A DNA stretch of 64,000 bases from Falciphora oryzae (Eukaryota > Ascomycota > Sordariomycetes > Magnaporthales > Magnaporthaceae), in assembly GCA_000733355.1 (NCBI GenBank), contig JNVV01000002.1:2143630-2207629 (forward strand), given 5' to 3'. The translations under genes were made by a program, and so were the position numbers. Below, piece by piece: positions 48,007-58,887 of the stretch. The notes below the pieces were generated by a model that searched no databases, had not been told where the DNA came from, and was given only the letters and a program-made list of their open reading frames with translations. Position 1 is the first letter of the stretch; each line of letters starts with the position of its first letter.

Positions 48007-49013
48007 GCCGCCGCCGTCGCTGCGCTCTCCCGATGGGCGACGCGTCTCCATCCATTCTCGGGTTCGAATCGTCACGCCCTCCTCCCCAAGTTTCCTGATC
48101 TGGGAAGGGCTGCCCATTTCTGTTCTGGAGCCGCTATGTCATAACGGGCAAGTGGAAGGAACAAAACCCCGGCTGCCTTTGTTCGTATCCTCTCTCTCCT
48201 TTGGGCTTCTTTCTGCCTCGCCAGGCCCCCCGGTGGAGATGGCATCATGCTTGCGCTCGCCTCCCTCCTTGTTTTTTTTTATTGCTTTTTTTTGCCTTGT
48301 TTCCCAAGTTTAATCTCCTTGGATCTTGGATCGGCGGTTCCGACTCTGGGGGAAGCCGCGCCGTGCCCGCTGGCGAAGACACGAAAAAAAATGCCCGACG
48401 AACTGTTTGGTTTCTCGGGAGGATTTTCCCCCTAGATCTCCCCTTTTCCGGTCCTTGTCTAGGCGAGCCCACAAACGAAACTTCCAGCGTAGGATTGTTG
48501 ATGCGATAGGGTGATGTTTATTTGGTCAAAAGTCTTTTTTTATCCTTTTAATTGTTTTTTTTTTTTTCTTTTCTTCCTTGTGAGCCTGGGGTCTTATCGA
48601 CGTGTTTGATGTTGAACTCAGCCCCATCACCCCTTCCACACTCGTTGGTTCAAGGGGCACAGCCAACTAAATTCTAGCTGCCGCATAGAGGTGCACTCGC
48701 CCACTCGCCTCCTGAGGCTCGTCATCCCGCGCAAAAAAAGGGGCTGACCGCAGCTGGAGAAATCAGCCCATCGAACCGTGGGGCTGAGCCCCGGCAGCCT
48801 GGCCTCTTTGGAAATGACATTGCAGCCCTCATGGCGACATCGTGGCCATGTCGACATGCGGCTCCTTGAACTTCGACGTCCCTCACCCTCACATTTGCCA
48901 CCGCCCACTAGCCAGATTTCTCAGATGTCGGTTCTCCTTGGGTGCGTTCCCCCTTTGATTTCCACAGCCCCTTTCTCGTTCCCCGACGCTTGTCGGTCCC
49001 CGCCGGCTGCTAC

Positions 49014-49694
49014 CTATTGCTTGTTGATTCGCTTCCACACCTCCGACTCGGCGGCGGAGAGCTTGCTGCCAGCGGCCTGCATGTACTTCTTTGCCGAGCC
49101 CCACACCCCCTCGCCCTGGTCGTCATCGCTTGGAGCCGCCGCACCGCCCCCGTAGGGTTGGTACTGGCCCGCGTAGGGAGATGAGATGGCGTTGTTGGGG
49201 TGCGGGTAGGTGCCCGTGCCCGTGCCCGCGGCTCCGCCGGCCGGCAGTTGGGTGACACCAGTGTTGCCCCTTCCAGGCAGTGGCCTAGTGGCGGTCGCGG
49301 TGCCGCCGTAATGGAGAGGGACCGTCGGGGATGGGATGGACATCTGCGGCGGTGGGTACTGCGGGGCCGCAGTCGGCTCCGGGGCCGCCGGTGGTTGGTG
49401 CGCGTCGCCGGCCCGGGGAGGAGGCGGCACTGCTCCCGGCTGCGGGGCCGGCGGCGATCCAGCTGGCGCTGTGAGGGAGCCCGTGGGAGCTGGGATGGAT
49501 GGGACCGCGCCTGGCTGCGCTGGCGGGTACTCTGAGGTCCGAGTGGGCTGGTTGCTGGCCGCTGCGGTTGTTGTCGCGGGCGGCGCCTGAGGTGCGGGCT
49601 GCTTCTCAGCCTCGCCAGCGGCAGTCTGCGGTGTGACCCCGGACGCCTTGCTGGCGTTTATGGGACTCTTTGTGTAGATGGGGATTGGCGGCAT
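49014..49694 (-). CDS. Small Pro/Ala-rich conserved fungal protein, 226 aa
   Basis: An uninterrupted 226-aa frame. The ends look conserved and the middle is disordered. The N-terminus is MPPIPIYTKSPINASKASGVTPQTA. The C-terminus is GEGVWGSAKKYMQAAGSKLSAAESEVWKRINKQ, a likely amphipathic helix with two Trp. Between them lies a Pro/Ala/Gly/Thr-rich linker with PPPP runs and a GTGTGTYPHP stretch. I believe similar proteins occur across Sordariomycetes but know no function. There is no signal peptide or membrane segment. The C-terminal helix might bind a membrane or a partner; this is inference. The start is the only ATG before the conserved motif. Confidence 0.8.
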   Translation of the reverse strand: MPPIPIYTKSPINASKASGVTPQTAAGEAEKQPAPQAPPATTTAAASNQPTRTSEYPPAQPGAVPSIPAPTGSLTAPAGSPPAPQPGAVPPPPRAGDAHQPPAAPEPTAAPQYPPPQMSIPSPTVPLHYGGTATATRPLPGRGNTGVTQLPAGGAAGTGTGTYPHPNNAISSPYAGQYQPYGGGAAAPSDDDQGEGVWGSAKKYMQAAGSKLSAAESEVWKRINKQ

Positions 49695-52230
49695 GGTGTT
49701 CTGGGCGATGATGCTTATGCGGTCTATTTCGAGGCGGCTGGGCCTGATTGCAATGATCTGCGAGGCAGAAGAGAAAATGTTTCAACTCGGCATGAACCTG
49801 GGTATTGCGGGAGTGATTTATGGGTGCCTGTCCGGCGCGGTCCTTCGATTCGTCAGTCGGTAGAGAGGACACATACGTGCCACAATCGTCTGGTGAGCGT
49901 GTTCGTTTCCCTTGCGTGTCTTGAAAGCGGCGGTTGCCTCTTCAGGCCGCGCATACGTCATCGGTGAGTTCGCCCGTCTGTCAGGTGACCCTGCGTCGAG
50001 CGAGATTGCACTGATGCCTTTCTTTATCTGAACGCCCTCGCTTCGGCTTCAGCCTCCCCCAGCCTCCGGGCTGATTTAAATGCAGTGCTCTGCGGAACGG
50101 GGCTCTAACCTCGATGCACCTACATGCACGGAAATACAGACGCATCAATGCGTTTGCATCGGGGACTCGACCCGGACCTCGGTGTTGAGCATGTTCGCCC
50201 CATTCTCTCTTCAACTCTGGGAATCTAGTCACGTATCCGCGTTCACTCTCCTATAGGCGCCTATTCGACAAGACTACCACCAGCTTGAGCTCGCCCACGC
50301 TTCGCTGGTGGCCCCTATCGAGCATCACGTCGCCTCGCTATCCATAAACTCCCCTACGCGCAAGACTTGGCCGATCAGCACCCGGCACTTGCCCGTGAAT
50401 AAGACAGGCAGTTACTCGAGCTGGAAAACATCCAGGCGCTGTCACTCTGCAGCACAATAACTACATCGCCTATCCGTCTCTGGTATAGAGAAAGCCCACA
50501 CGAGTCCGTTTTAGACCTACCCCATGTGCATTGCACTGACCACACACCCAGGAGCTCCAGCGCATGTTCTGAGAGACACCCGTGTAACCGTGCGATGATC
50601 GCCGGCGATATGCATGTACTTCTGCGGCCAGTGCGACCATTAAGCCTTGTGGTACTCATGCGCCCCGCGGACTCCCTCCGGTACTTCTTAGTTTTGCATC
50701 CCCAGCCGGCCGTGGCACGCACGCCGTCCGATTTGCCGCTGGATGCCGCCCGTGTCTTCAGCTGCCTCGGCTGCGTAGTCCGCTTAGACCGGATAGGGTC
50801 GTTAGTTATGGCCTTGAGTTCAGATGTCTGCCGCTCCGGGTTGAGTAACACGGGCTACGGTGAATACGTTCGAGGTAATGCTGCTTCGAGTCACACCACA
50901 CGGTCCAAGCACTTCTCCCTCGACGGCTTGGATCTTGTAGGGGTGGTGCTGGGTTGGGTGATTCGAGCTGTGAAATCGTTCGCGATACTAAGGGATGTAG
51001 ATGGTACCACTAGGCTGAGGCGTCCAGGTACAACTAGCAGAGAGTATCCAGCAGGCCATAGGCCGGGAAGCGGCTGCTATTTCGTGTTTGATAAGGCCGT
51101 GTCTGTATATTCCTCTTGTTTCGGTCGGTGTGATCGATCACGTCCGGATCTGCCACTGCCGCTGTACCACACACCACACAGACAATGGCGTTTGCGACCA
51201 AGACTGGCTCGCAGACCAGACAGGCAACACAGGACGGCTTCTATACTATTTACGTTCGTAACTCCATTTTAACGCATACCCTCGATAACACATCGGCTAT
51301 TGACACACTGTCGGCGAGCTAGGCTAGCGAAAACGTGTTATTCGAGCGCCAGTTTGTTTCCCAAGAGCCTCAAGGAGACAATCTCGAGATTCCCAAAGAC
51401 GATAAATGTCTGGTACGGCAGTTCCAGAATTAAACACATACTAGTATTCTGATAGTCCGAACATATCAGGTGCTATGCTACCCCAGATTTTCTTGTCCTT
51501 TTGGCCGAAGCAGATGCGGTCTATCCTCACGTCTACAGATCTTTCGCCTCAGCTCAAACCGGGTTCTGATGACAATCCTAATGGCCGAGTCGCGAATGTC
51601 AAACAGGTGTAAGAGCTACGAGTGCCCTCACTTGGCCTACGCCTCGTTTCCTCGCAGGACGCCATCGCCTTGGTTAACATGCAATATACAAGACCATCCT
51701 CAGGTTAGATAACGCCGAGGAGAATAGTGATGCGGAGTCTCCCCCATCCCACCGGCTCATCGACGCTTGCCCTTACATGCCTGTGCCTAGGTATCTTGTA
51801 TCTTCAACGCGGGGAGGTTTCCTGCTTGGATATCCTGAGGCGGGCACTTGTGCCTGTGGATAGGTTTGATAAAGGTTCTCCACGAAAAGGCTGAGACCCA
51901 CAAGCCGCTGGCAGGCGGGCCTCTGATTGCGAGCTTGAGCGAATAAGGACTAAACTGGAGATGATTTTCGCGACATGCATGGATCCATTATTTTGTCCAA
52001 CTTGGAGAAGCAGAGGAGCTCACAGGCCGTGTGTGCGACGAGGTTCAGAACAGAGTTGAGTGCAATTGAGCGGAGCTGGAGCCTCAAAATTGTCCACCAC
52101 CTGCGACTCCGCCCCTCATTCCCCGATCAGACTCCCGGACTCCCATGCAACAAACCCATCACCCTGCCCATCCGCAGCATCCGCTAGCCGCCACTTGACC
52201 GCGAGACAAGATCGCCACGGAGCCGTCAAG
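49695..52230. other. 2.5-kb divergent spacer of distinct texture
   Basis: This spacer lies between the small Pro/Ala-rich gene and ARP8. Unlike the other long spacers it has no homopolymer run longer than about five bases and no microsatellite. It contains a 12-bp palindrome, GTGATCGATCAC, at 51130-51141. A 248-codon frame (50526-51272, plus) lacks any domain or convincing composition. It may be decayed old sequence. Confidence 0.45.
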
Positions 52231-54650
52231 ATGGTTGGCAAAGTCAGCGAGCGCGTCCTCCTTCGGGAAGGTGAGTTTGTCGCGCATGCCGCGCCGTGGT
52301 GCTCTTTTGCCACTCCCAGTCTGTCCCTTGGCTGACGAGCGTCCTCCGCAGGACTGGAGCGTACCGACAATGGCATGAAGCAGTCGAGCTGGCCTGATGT
52401 CTCGCAGATCAACCAAAAGAACTACTACACGTACACCGCCTCGCCGCCGCCGCCGTTTCCTGACCGTTTCACTGCTGACAGCTTGGAAGAGAGTACATGA
52501 AGCGCGATGATCAGGTCCTGGCGCTTCGTCTCCAGGGCGATGCGACGCGCGACAGGCTAGTACAGAACGCAAAGGATCGCGACCGCGCCCTCAACCAGCA
52601 TGGCGACCTCCCGCTGCCCGTGCCCGATATGCAGGCCGATGACGGCCCCGCCCCGACTCCGAACACCCTCGACCCGTCCAAGATTATCGTCATCCACCCC
52701 GGCAGCCAAAACCTGCGCATCGGCTTTGCCAGCGACGCCCTACCCAAGACAGTCCCCATGGTCGTCGCCACAAAGTGGCCCCAGACCGAGGACGAGGAGC
52801 ACGAGGCGCTGCCGCGCCGCCAGTTCGAGGCCTCGACCCAGGAGCACATGTACGGCGAGGAGTGGTCCAAGAAGTACCAGAAGGTCAGCAATGATCTCAA
52901 GGTCGACATGCGCGCAAACAAGCGCAAGGTCCTGCCCAACTCCAAGGAGCTCGTCCAGAACTTCAACCGCCGCACCAAGGGCGAGACGATCCCGAAGCAC
53001 AACGACCCCATCGAGGTTGAGTGGACCGATGTGAACTCGGGCGAGGATCCGTCATCTGTCGCATCCTGCTTTATTGGACAGCAAGCGCAGCTGATCCCCA
53101 ACGACTCAACCCCGAAGTTCAAGCTCTGGTGGCCGATACAGTCGGGGTGGCTGAACGAGGACGAGTACACGTCGGCCGAGCGGCTCTACGACGACTTCGA
53201 GACCATCCTAGACAGGGCGATTCGTCAGGAGCTAGGGCTGACGCGCAACAGCACATGGCCGCAGTACTCGTGTGTCTTTGTTATCCCGGACTTGTACGAC
53301 AAGAAGTACGTTGAGGCGACCCTGCGGTCATGCATGACCTGGTTCGAGTTCAACAAGGTCTGCTTCATCCAGGAGAGCATGGCAGCCACTTTTGGCGCCG
53401 GCTACACCCAGGCATGCGTCGTCGACATGGGTGCGCAGAAGACGTCCATTACGTGCGTTGAGGACGGCCTTTGCGTCGAGGACTCACGCGTAAACCTCAA
53501 GTTTGGCGGCTACGATGTGACCGAGACCTTCATCAAGATGATGCTGTACGACAACCTGCCCTACGAGGACATCAACCTGCGGCGACGCTACGACTTCTTG
53601 CTAGCCGAGGAGCTCAAGATCAAGTACGCGACACTGTCTCAGGAGAACATCAAGGTGGTTGAGAACACATTCCACGTGCGCGCGCCCAACCAGCCGACTC
53701 AGAAGTATAGCTTCAAGCTGTACGACCAAGGCCTGCTGGCCTCAATGGGCTTCTTTGACCCATCAATTTTCGACAACAGCACCAAGCTTCGTGGCCGGAG
53801 GAAGCTCATCGACAGGTCCTACAACGCCTACGACGTCGAGTACCCAGACGACCCGACGTCAGCCGCACAGTTCGCCGCCTTGGCCCACATCAAGCCCACA
53901 ATCGGGGCGGCCACGACCAACGGGGCCTCGGGAGCCCCGTCGCAGGAGATGCCGACGCCGGGCAAGGAGAAGCCTCAGCCGTTCAACTACCTCAACCGCG
54001 GCGCCGACGCAAACGGAACACCGATGGGGTCCAACGCGCCATCGCCAGCCCCGGAGGGTGCCAGCACCCCTGTCCCTGCGCCCTTTGTGTTTACCGGCGG
54101 CAAGGACACCAACGGCGCCAGCAGCCCGGCACCGAACGGCAGGAACGGCGGCACCCCCGCCCCGTCGTTCAGCGGGCCGGCGGGCTTCGCCAACGGCACG
54201 GGCGCGCCGGCCCAGCAGCAGGCGGCGGCGGCGCCCGTCATGTTCATCGAGAACCTGGCGCGGACGCAAAAGGCGCTCGCGGTGGAGCGCGACTCGGTGC
54301 TGCCCGTGGTGCCGCTCGACATCGCCATCATGATGTCGATCCAGAACGCGGCCAAGGGCGAGGACAAGAAGCTGCGCGACCTGCTCGGGTCCATCATGGT
54401 CATCGGCGGCGGCGCCAAGATCCCAAACTTTGCCCCCTACCTCGAGGAGAAGCTCAAGGCGCGCCGGCCGGACCTGTTCGACCGCATCCTCGTCAGCCGC
54501 AGCGCCCGCGACATGGACGAGCAGGTCGTCGTCTGGAAGGGCGCCAGCGTCTTCGCCAAGCTGCCCACCAACGACTCGTGGATAACGCCGCACGAGGTTG
54601 AGAGGCTGGACGCGAGGGTGCTGCACCACAAGGTCCTGTGGGCTTGGTAA
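52231..54650 (+). CDS. ARP8: Actin-related protein 8, INO80 chromatin-remodelling subunit
   Basis: Three exons: 52231-52270, 52352-52430 and 52490-54650, giving 759 aa. The second intron (52431-52489, GTACAC...GGAAG) joins NQKNYYT to EYMKRDDQ, the conserved Arp8 N-terminus. The actin-like ATPase fold starts near residue 104 (KIIVIHPGSQNLRIGFASD). The second nucleotide-binding segment is QESMAATFGAGYTQACVVDMGAQKTS (about 334-360), and the C-terminal lobe includes GGGAKIPNF and a WKGASVFAKL-like motif before the terminal KVLWAW. Residues about 506-622 are a Pro/Ala/Gly/Asn-rich insertion within the actin fold. Arp8 binds nucleosomes and links actin and Arp4 to the INO80 ATPase. The length and end points fit the family. 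Its 3' end faces the PLC gene about 490 bp away. Confidence 0.95.
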
Positions 54651-55136
54651 GCCCGGTTTTTCTCTCTTGGAAGGGATGTGGATTGGAATTTGATGGATCA
54701 GGGAGTGAGGCGCTGCGGGTTATAATTTATTTATTGTTCAAAATGCTGGTATACGCACATCACTTTGACGAGGCATGGAAAGTATACCAAATGCGGGAAG
54801 GTCAGCGTCTATGTTTTTCTTTCTCTTTTTGTTTGGCGTTTGTCTTGCGACATAGCGGTGCGGTTGTACCGTTTTTCGGGCCCCATCTACAGGTATAGAG
54901 TACTGGCATACCACTCATCGGCTGGATGCAAGCCGTCGAACGCGTCGAAATCTACGTAAAGTCTAGGTTCTAGTCGCGAGGGTATCATGTTCACCATTAT
55001 GTGGGGGCGTTGTATGCCAAGAATGTATGCTCGCCTGCTCGGCAAATGAAATAATGGCCTCTCGGTGGGTGAGAGACATCCGGGCCCTCAACTGCTTTTG
55101 TGATTCCTACCACCTCATCCCACTGACGTACCCCGC
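54651..55136. other. Convergent 3' spacer between ARP8 and the PLC gene
   Basis: A 486-nt AT-richer spacer expected to hold both 3' UTRs. No further gene or clear structure is seen. Confidence 0.6.
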
Positions 55137-57349
55137 CTAATACAGCTTCTTTGTAATCTTGACCAGGACCAGGCCTTTGGTCTCCATGCCCTTGGCGTCG
55201 AGGAGGCGCACGAGGCGGTATCCCACCCGGAGGCGGTCGAGGCGCACGCAGGCCCAGGCCGAGAGGTCGTCGCGGCCAAGCTCGTCGTCGCGCACCGTGA
55301 CGCGCACAAACGCGAGCTCCTCGACGACGCCGGGGACGGCCGAGAAGCGGAGCGCCTCGCCGCCAAAGTCCGGGTCCACGCCGCGCTGCGTCTTGGTCTT
55401 GAGCTTGTACTCACCCTCCTTCTCCCTGGCCTCGACCGCCGGCGCCGGGTTCCCGGGTTCGCCGCCGTGCCGCTCGCCCGGCTCCTCGACGTGCAGCTCT
55501 ACCTTGACGTAGGGCCGGAACGACTTTGGGTTCTCGTCGCCCATCGGCAGCGGCAGGCCCTGGCCCGCGAGGACCTCGACCGTCAGGTCCAGCCTGCGGT
55601 GGGCCACGGCCGTCGCTTGCGTCTCACCCTTGGTCGGGTCGCCTGCGGCCGGCGTCTTGGCGCCCCTGTAGCCTATCATGGGATGTCAACATAGCTAAGC
55701 CCACGCCGTCCTTTGCATAACCCTTGTGGAAGGATTTGGAGACAAAGGCCCAGAACCAACCTTCAGGCTTAAGCACATATCCGTTTGTGCCCGCGAACAT
55801 GCCCTCGTTGAGCATCATGCCCTCATCCCAGTTCTGCCAGTTGAGTGCGACGACCTGGATGCCCTTCCTCCAGAATACTACTGGATCCAGGTTGGAGGAC
55901 TTGATTCGCAAGCCTGAAGGGTAGGTCCTCATCAGGAAGTGCTTGTTATGGTCAAAAAGAGCCTTGGGTGACTTCTCGTGGACTTCTAGGACGCCTTTTT
56001 CGGAGACCGAGAATATGTGTGTCGGCATCGTTGCCTCGGGCTGCGTAAGACTTTTGAAAGAGACACCGCGAGTAAAGATTCCCAGCTGGCTTAGGGCCTG
56101 GATGATTTTGGACTTCTTTTTCGGCTTGTGGTCTGGTGCTGCCGTGGCGGGCGGCGCAACTTCATCTTCATCCGCAGCTTCGTCTACGGGAGACACGGGG
56201 ACTTCGGCTTCCAGCCCTGGAGGAGCGTATTTAACTTTGATCAAGATTTTATTTCGCAGTGTCTCGGGAGCAGGCAGGGCCTTGGCGTCCTCCTCTGGTT
56301 GTGGCAGCAGATACTGCAGTATTTCACTTTAGTGGAAGCTCTTCAAAGGCTTGGGATTCGATACAGAGGCTGTAGGAAGCGTTACGTACCCCTTCGAAGG
56401 CCTCCTGCATGATATCAACCATGCACTGCTGTTGCTGCGGTCTACAATGCACCTCAAGGCTCACAATCAGGGGAAGGTCTGAGGTGGTGAAGGCGTCGTC
56501 CCTGATGGCGTAGCAAACATCGCGAAATGGGACGTCTTTGGTTAGGGTGTAGCCGTGATACACCCTGGGCTCAACCACACCGGCCTCGGGGGTCGGGGTC
56601 TTTTTCAGCACGGCTTCGGGTTCCTGGCCCGTCTCGGCCGCGCCACCACCCCCTGAAGCGGAGCTAGAGAAGGTGGACGCTGGCGATAGAGAAGAGGATG
56701 ACTGCTGTTTGGGCTCGGTCTTGCCATCGACAAAGTGGCCGAGCCGCTTGCCTAGTGATGTATCCTTGAAGCGGGCGGTCAGGGATCTGGGCAACTTCTC
56801 CTTGACCTTGTTGACGCGCTCCTTGCGTTTGGCATATTTTTCCGGGTCGCCGGCGCTGCTAATGCTCGAGACATCTGCATCGGACTCGTCGCCGTCCCAA
56901 ACGTCAACCTCGATGCAGCGGCAGCCGCGAAGGAGCACGTTTTTGTAGGCATCTGTACTGGAGAGGCTGTAAAGCTGGTTGCCGGTCAGGTAGGTGTTGT
57001 GGCTGGAACTGATAAAGTAGCTGGAGAGAGGCCACGAAAGATCCTGGTCCTTGGCGGTGCCGATAAAGCTAGAAGTCGGAGATGTCATGTAAGCGAGGAA
57101 GCCATTGAAGTCGAGCTCCTTGCTGGCGGCCAAGGGGCTGTCGGACTCGGTGTCGTCCTGGACATGGCGCAGGAAGGTTGCGACCTGCTCCTTGGACCAG
57201 GTCTGGCTGTCCTTGTGTTCGTGGGTCTTGTAGATCCTGGTCAGGTGGGCGACGAGGGCGGCATTGAGGATCGGAACGGAGTGAGCCTCGCCGCTGACAC
57301 CGCCTCCAGCCTGCTGGGCGCCCTGCTGGGCTTCCGGGGCTAGAGACAT
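55137..57349 (-). CDS. Phosphoinositide-specific phospholipase C, 682 aa
   Basis: Three exons: 56390-57349, 55761-56313 and 55137-55672, with introns of 76 and 88 nt; phases close. It hydrolyses phosphatidylinositol 4,5-bisphosphate to inositol trisphosphate and diacylglycerol. Residues 24-95 form an EF-hand-like region. The X box has SSSHNTYL with catalytic His117 and [13 protein letters not shown] (141-153), then a 110-residue Ser/Gly/Lys-rich insertion before YHGYTLT with the second His (265). The rest of the X box is [11 protein letters not shown]...[11 protein letters not shown]. The linker is Pro/Glu/Lys-rich. The Y box covers about 400-505 ([61 protein letters not shown]). A C2 domain fills about 520-682. 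There is no PH domain. The start at 57349 is chosen because the upstream open frame is not protein-like. Confidence 0.93.
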
Positions 57350-58860
57350 GTCTGCAGGTAGGCGAGGCTTGGTGCGACGCTGCGCACAGCGTCTGCGAGT
57401 TGCCGAGACCGTAGGGCGTGTCGTGTATCCGAGGCAAATGCACAAGGGATGCTGGGTGGTGGTGGCGGCCGTCACGCCAGGGATGGACGGGGTCGGTCTT
57501 CTTTCGGCGCTGCTGCACGAAAAGGCCGATTCTTACGCAGGTTTATGCTGGCTACGGGCAGGTTCAATTCACGGTGGCGCACCGGTCAGACGGAGAGTGG
57601 GCGACTAGGTGGGCGGGGTCTAGGTGGCTACGACTGACGGACGGACTGTCGCTGTTGTGTGATGTGGACATGAAGCTATCTTGAATTCGGGCGAGTATCA
57701 GATTGATAGGGGCAGCAATGGTGTCAACGTCACCCCGCCCCCGCCCCGCCCGCGGCTGATAGGGGCCTGGTTGGACCATTGCGGTGGAACCGGAGGGGGC
57801 ATCCGAGGACGGGAAGAAGGCCAACGAGACCAACAGGACCTTGTTGGGCTGGCAGGAGCTGGCTGGCGCAGATTCCATGATTGGAGCTTGGTCATTCAAG
57901 GTTGGCTGCACGCACTCAGACTCAGCTGAGTGGCACCTGCTCAACACTTGCGGGTGCAGCTTAGACCTCGACAGGAAACAACGGGCAAAAACTTGGGGGA
58001 CAGGTTTAGCACAAACAGTCGTTTTGCTATCCATGAGTCAAGCCAAGCACGAGCGCGTTGGAGCCCCCTAGCAGTTTCACAATGGGATACTGCGATTGCC
58101 ACATTGTCACAAAAAAAAAAGGGTACAGGAAAGACACAGGATAAAGGAATTAGGAAAAGATACAGGAAGGAAAAGACGGGAAGGGGGACAATAGGGTTCC
58201 AGTTGGTGTGGTCCGTCAAGCACAGGCCAGGCCGTCCCGACTCGACTAGCCGTCGATCCACCAACATTTTTTTTTTTTTTTTTTTCTCCACGTCGCCGAT
58301 GCTCGAGTGCGAGGTCGCCCGTCGTGCCAACCTCCCCGACTTTCAAAAGCCGACATCTCGCTTTCGGACCAACAACCTATCACGGCAGGCGGGCGTCCCT
58401 TGGTCAGCTGCAGAGCGTCGACCGTCGCCCGCAGTTTCTGAAGCAGATTGGCCTGAGACTTGCCCGCCACCCCCTGTGTGGCTGCTCAAGCGTGCTGGGT
58501 TTGTCACACTCGCCCAGCGCCATTCCTGAACAGGCTCTGACTCTATCGCTGTCTCGCCCGCAAGGAGTTGTTGTTCTTCGTTTTCCTTTTTTCTTGCTTC
58601 TTTCGGACGAGTCCGCCCGAGTGGCGGCCCTCTGCGTGTGTGATACCAAGGCCTCGATGGCGAGCTGAGAATGCTACCTCAGGCGGATGTCGTGGCCGGC
58701 CAGGAGAGGCCACTCTCTCACGCTGCTTTCCGAGCGAGAATACCTGGACTTGACCGCCGCGAGCGCGAGAGATGGGAAAATGAAGGATCCGTGGGAGATC
58801 TCGATGTCGCCAGATCGACAAGGAGGCCCTGGCTAGCCTTCTTTTTTTTTCCCTCTCGTC

Positions 58861-58887
58861 TTTTTTTTTTTTTTTTTTTTTTTTTTT
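58861..58887. repeat. T27 homopolymer tract
   Basis: The longest single-base run in the window: 27 consecutive T, with a nine-T run just to its left. Confidence 0.9.

Larger units (their letters stand above)
40561..49013. other. 8.5-kb spacer upstream of the Rua1-like gene
   Basis: The longest spacer in the window. The left part is the promoter and leader of the Rua1-like gene; the right end is the 3' flank of the 226-aa gene. It contains a short tandem repeat (40812-40847), a purine-pyrimidine alternating tract (43259-43290), an A20 tract (47835-47854) and a GA repeat (47984-48006). The longest frame (44854-45873, minus) is not convincing. I see no tRNA or transposon coding sequence. Confidence 0.5.

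Noticed and set aside
48061..48080. GGTTCGAA-like tRNA B-box matches here and near 60308
   Set aside because: Flanking bases do not form a T-arm or acceptor stem and no matching A box was seen; not tRNA genes.
50526..51272. 248-codon open frame upstream of ARP8
   Set aside because: Arg/Ser/Pro-rich random composition with no recognisable motif; not supported as a gene.
53859..54629. 256-codon antisense frame in ARP8
   Set aside because: Arg/Leu/Gly-rich mirror of the GC-rich ARP8 exon; typical shadow frame.
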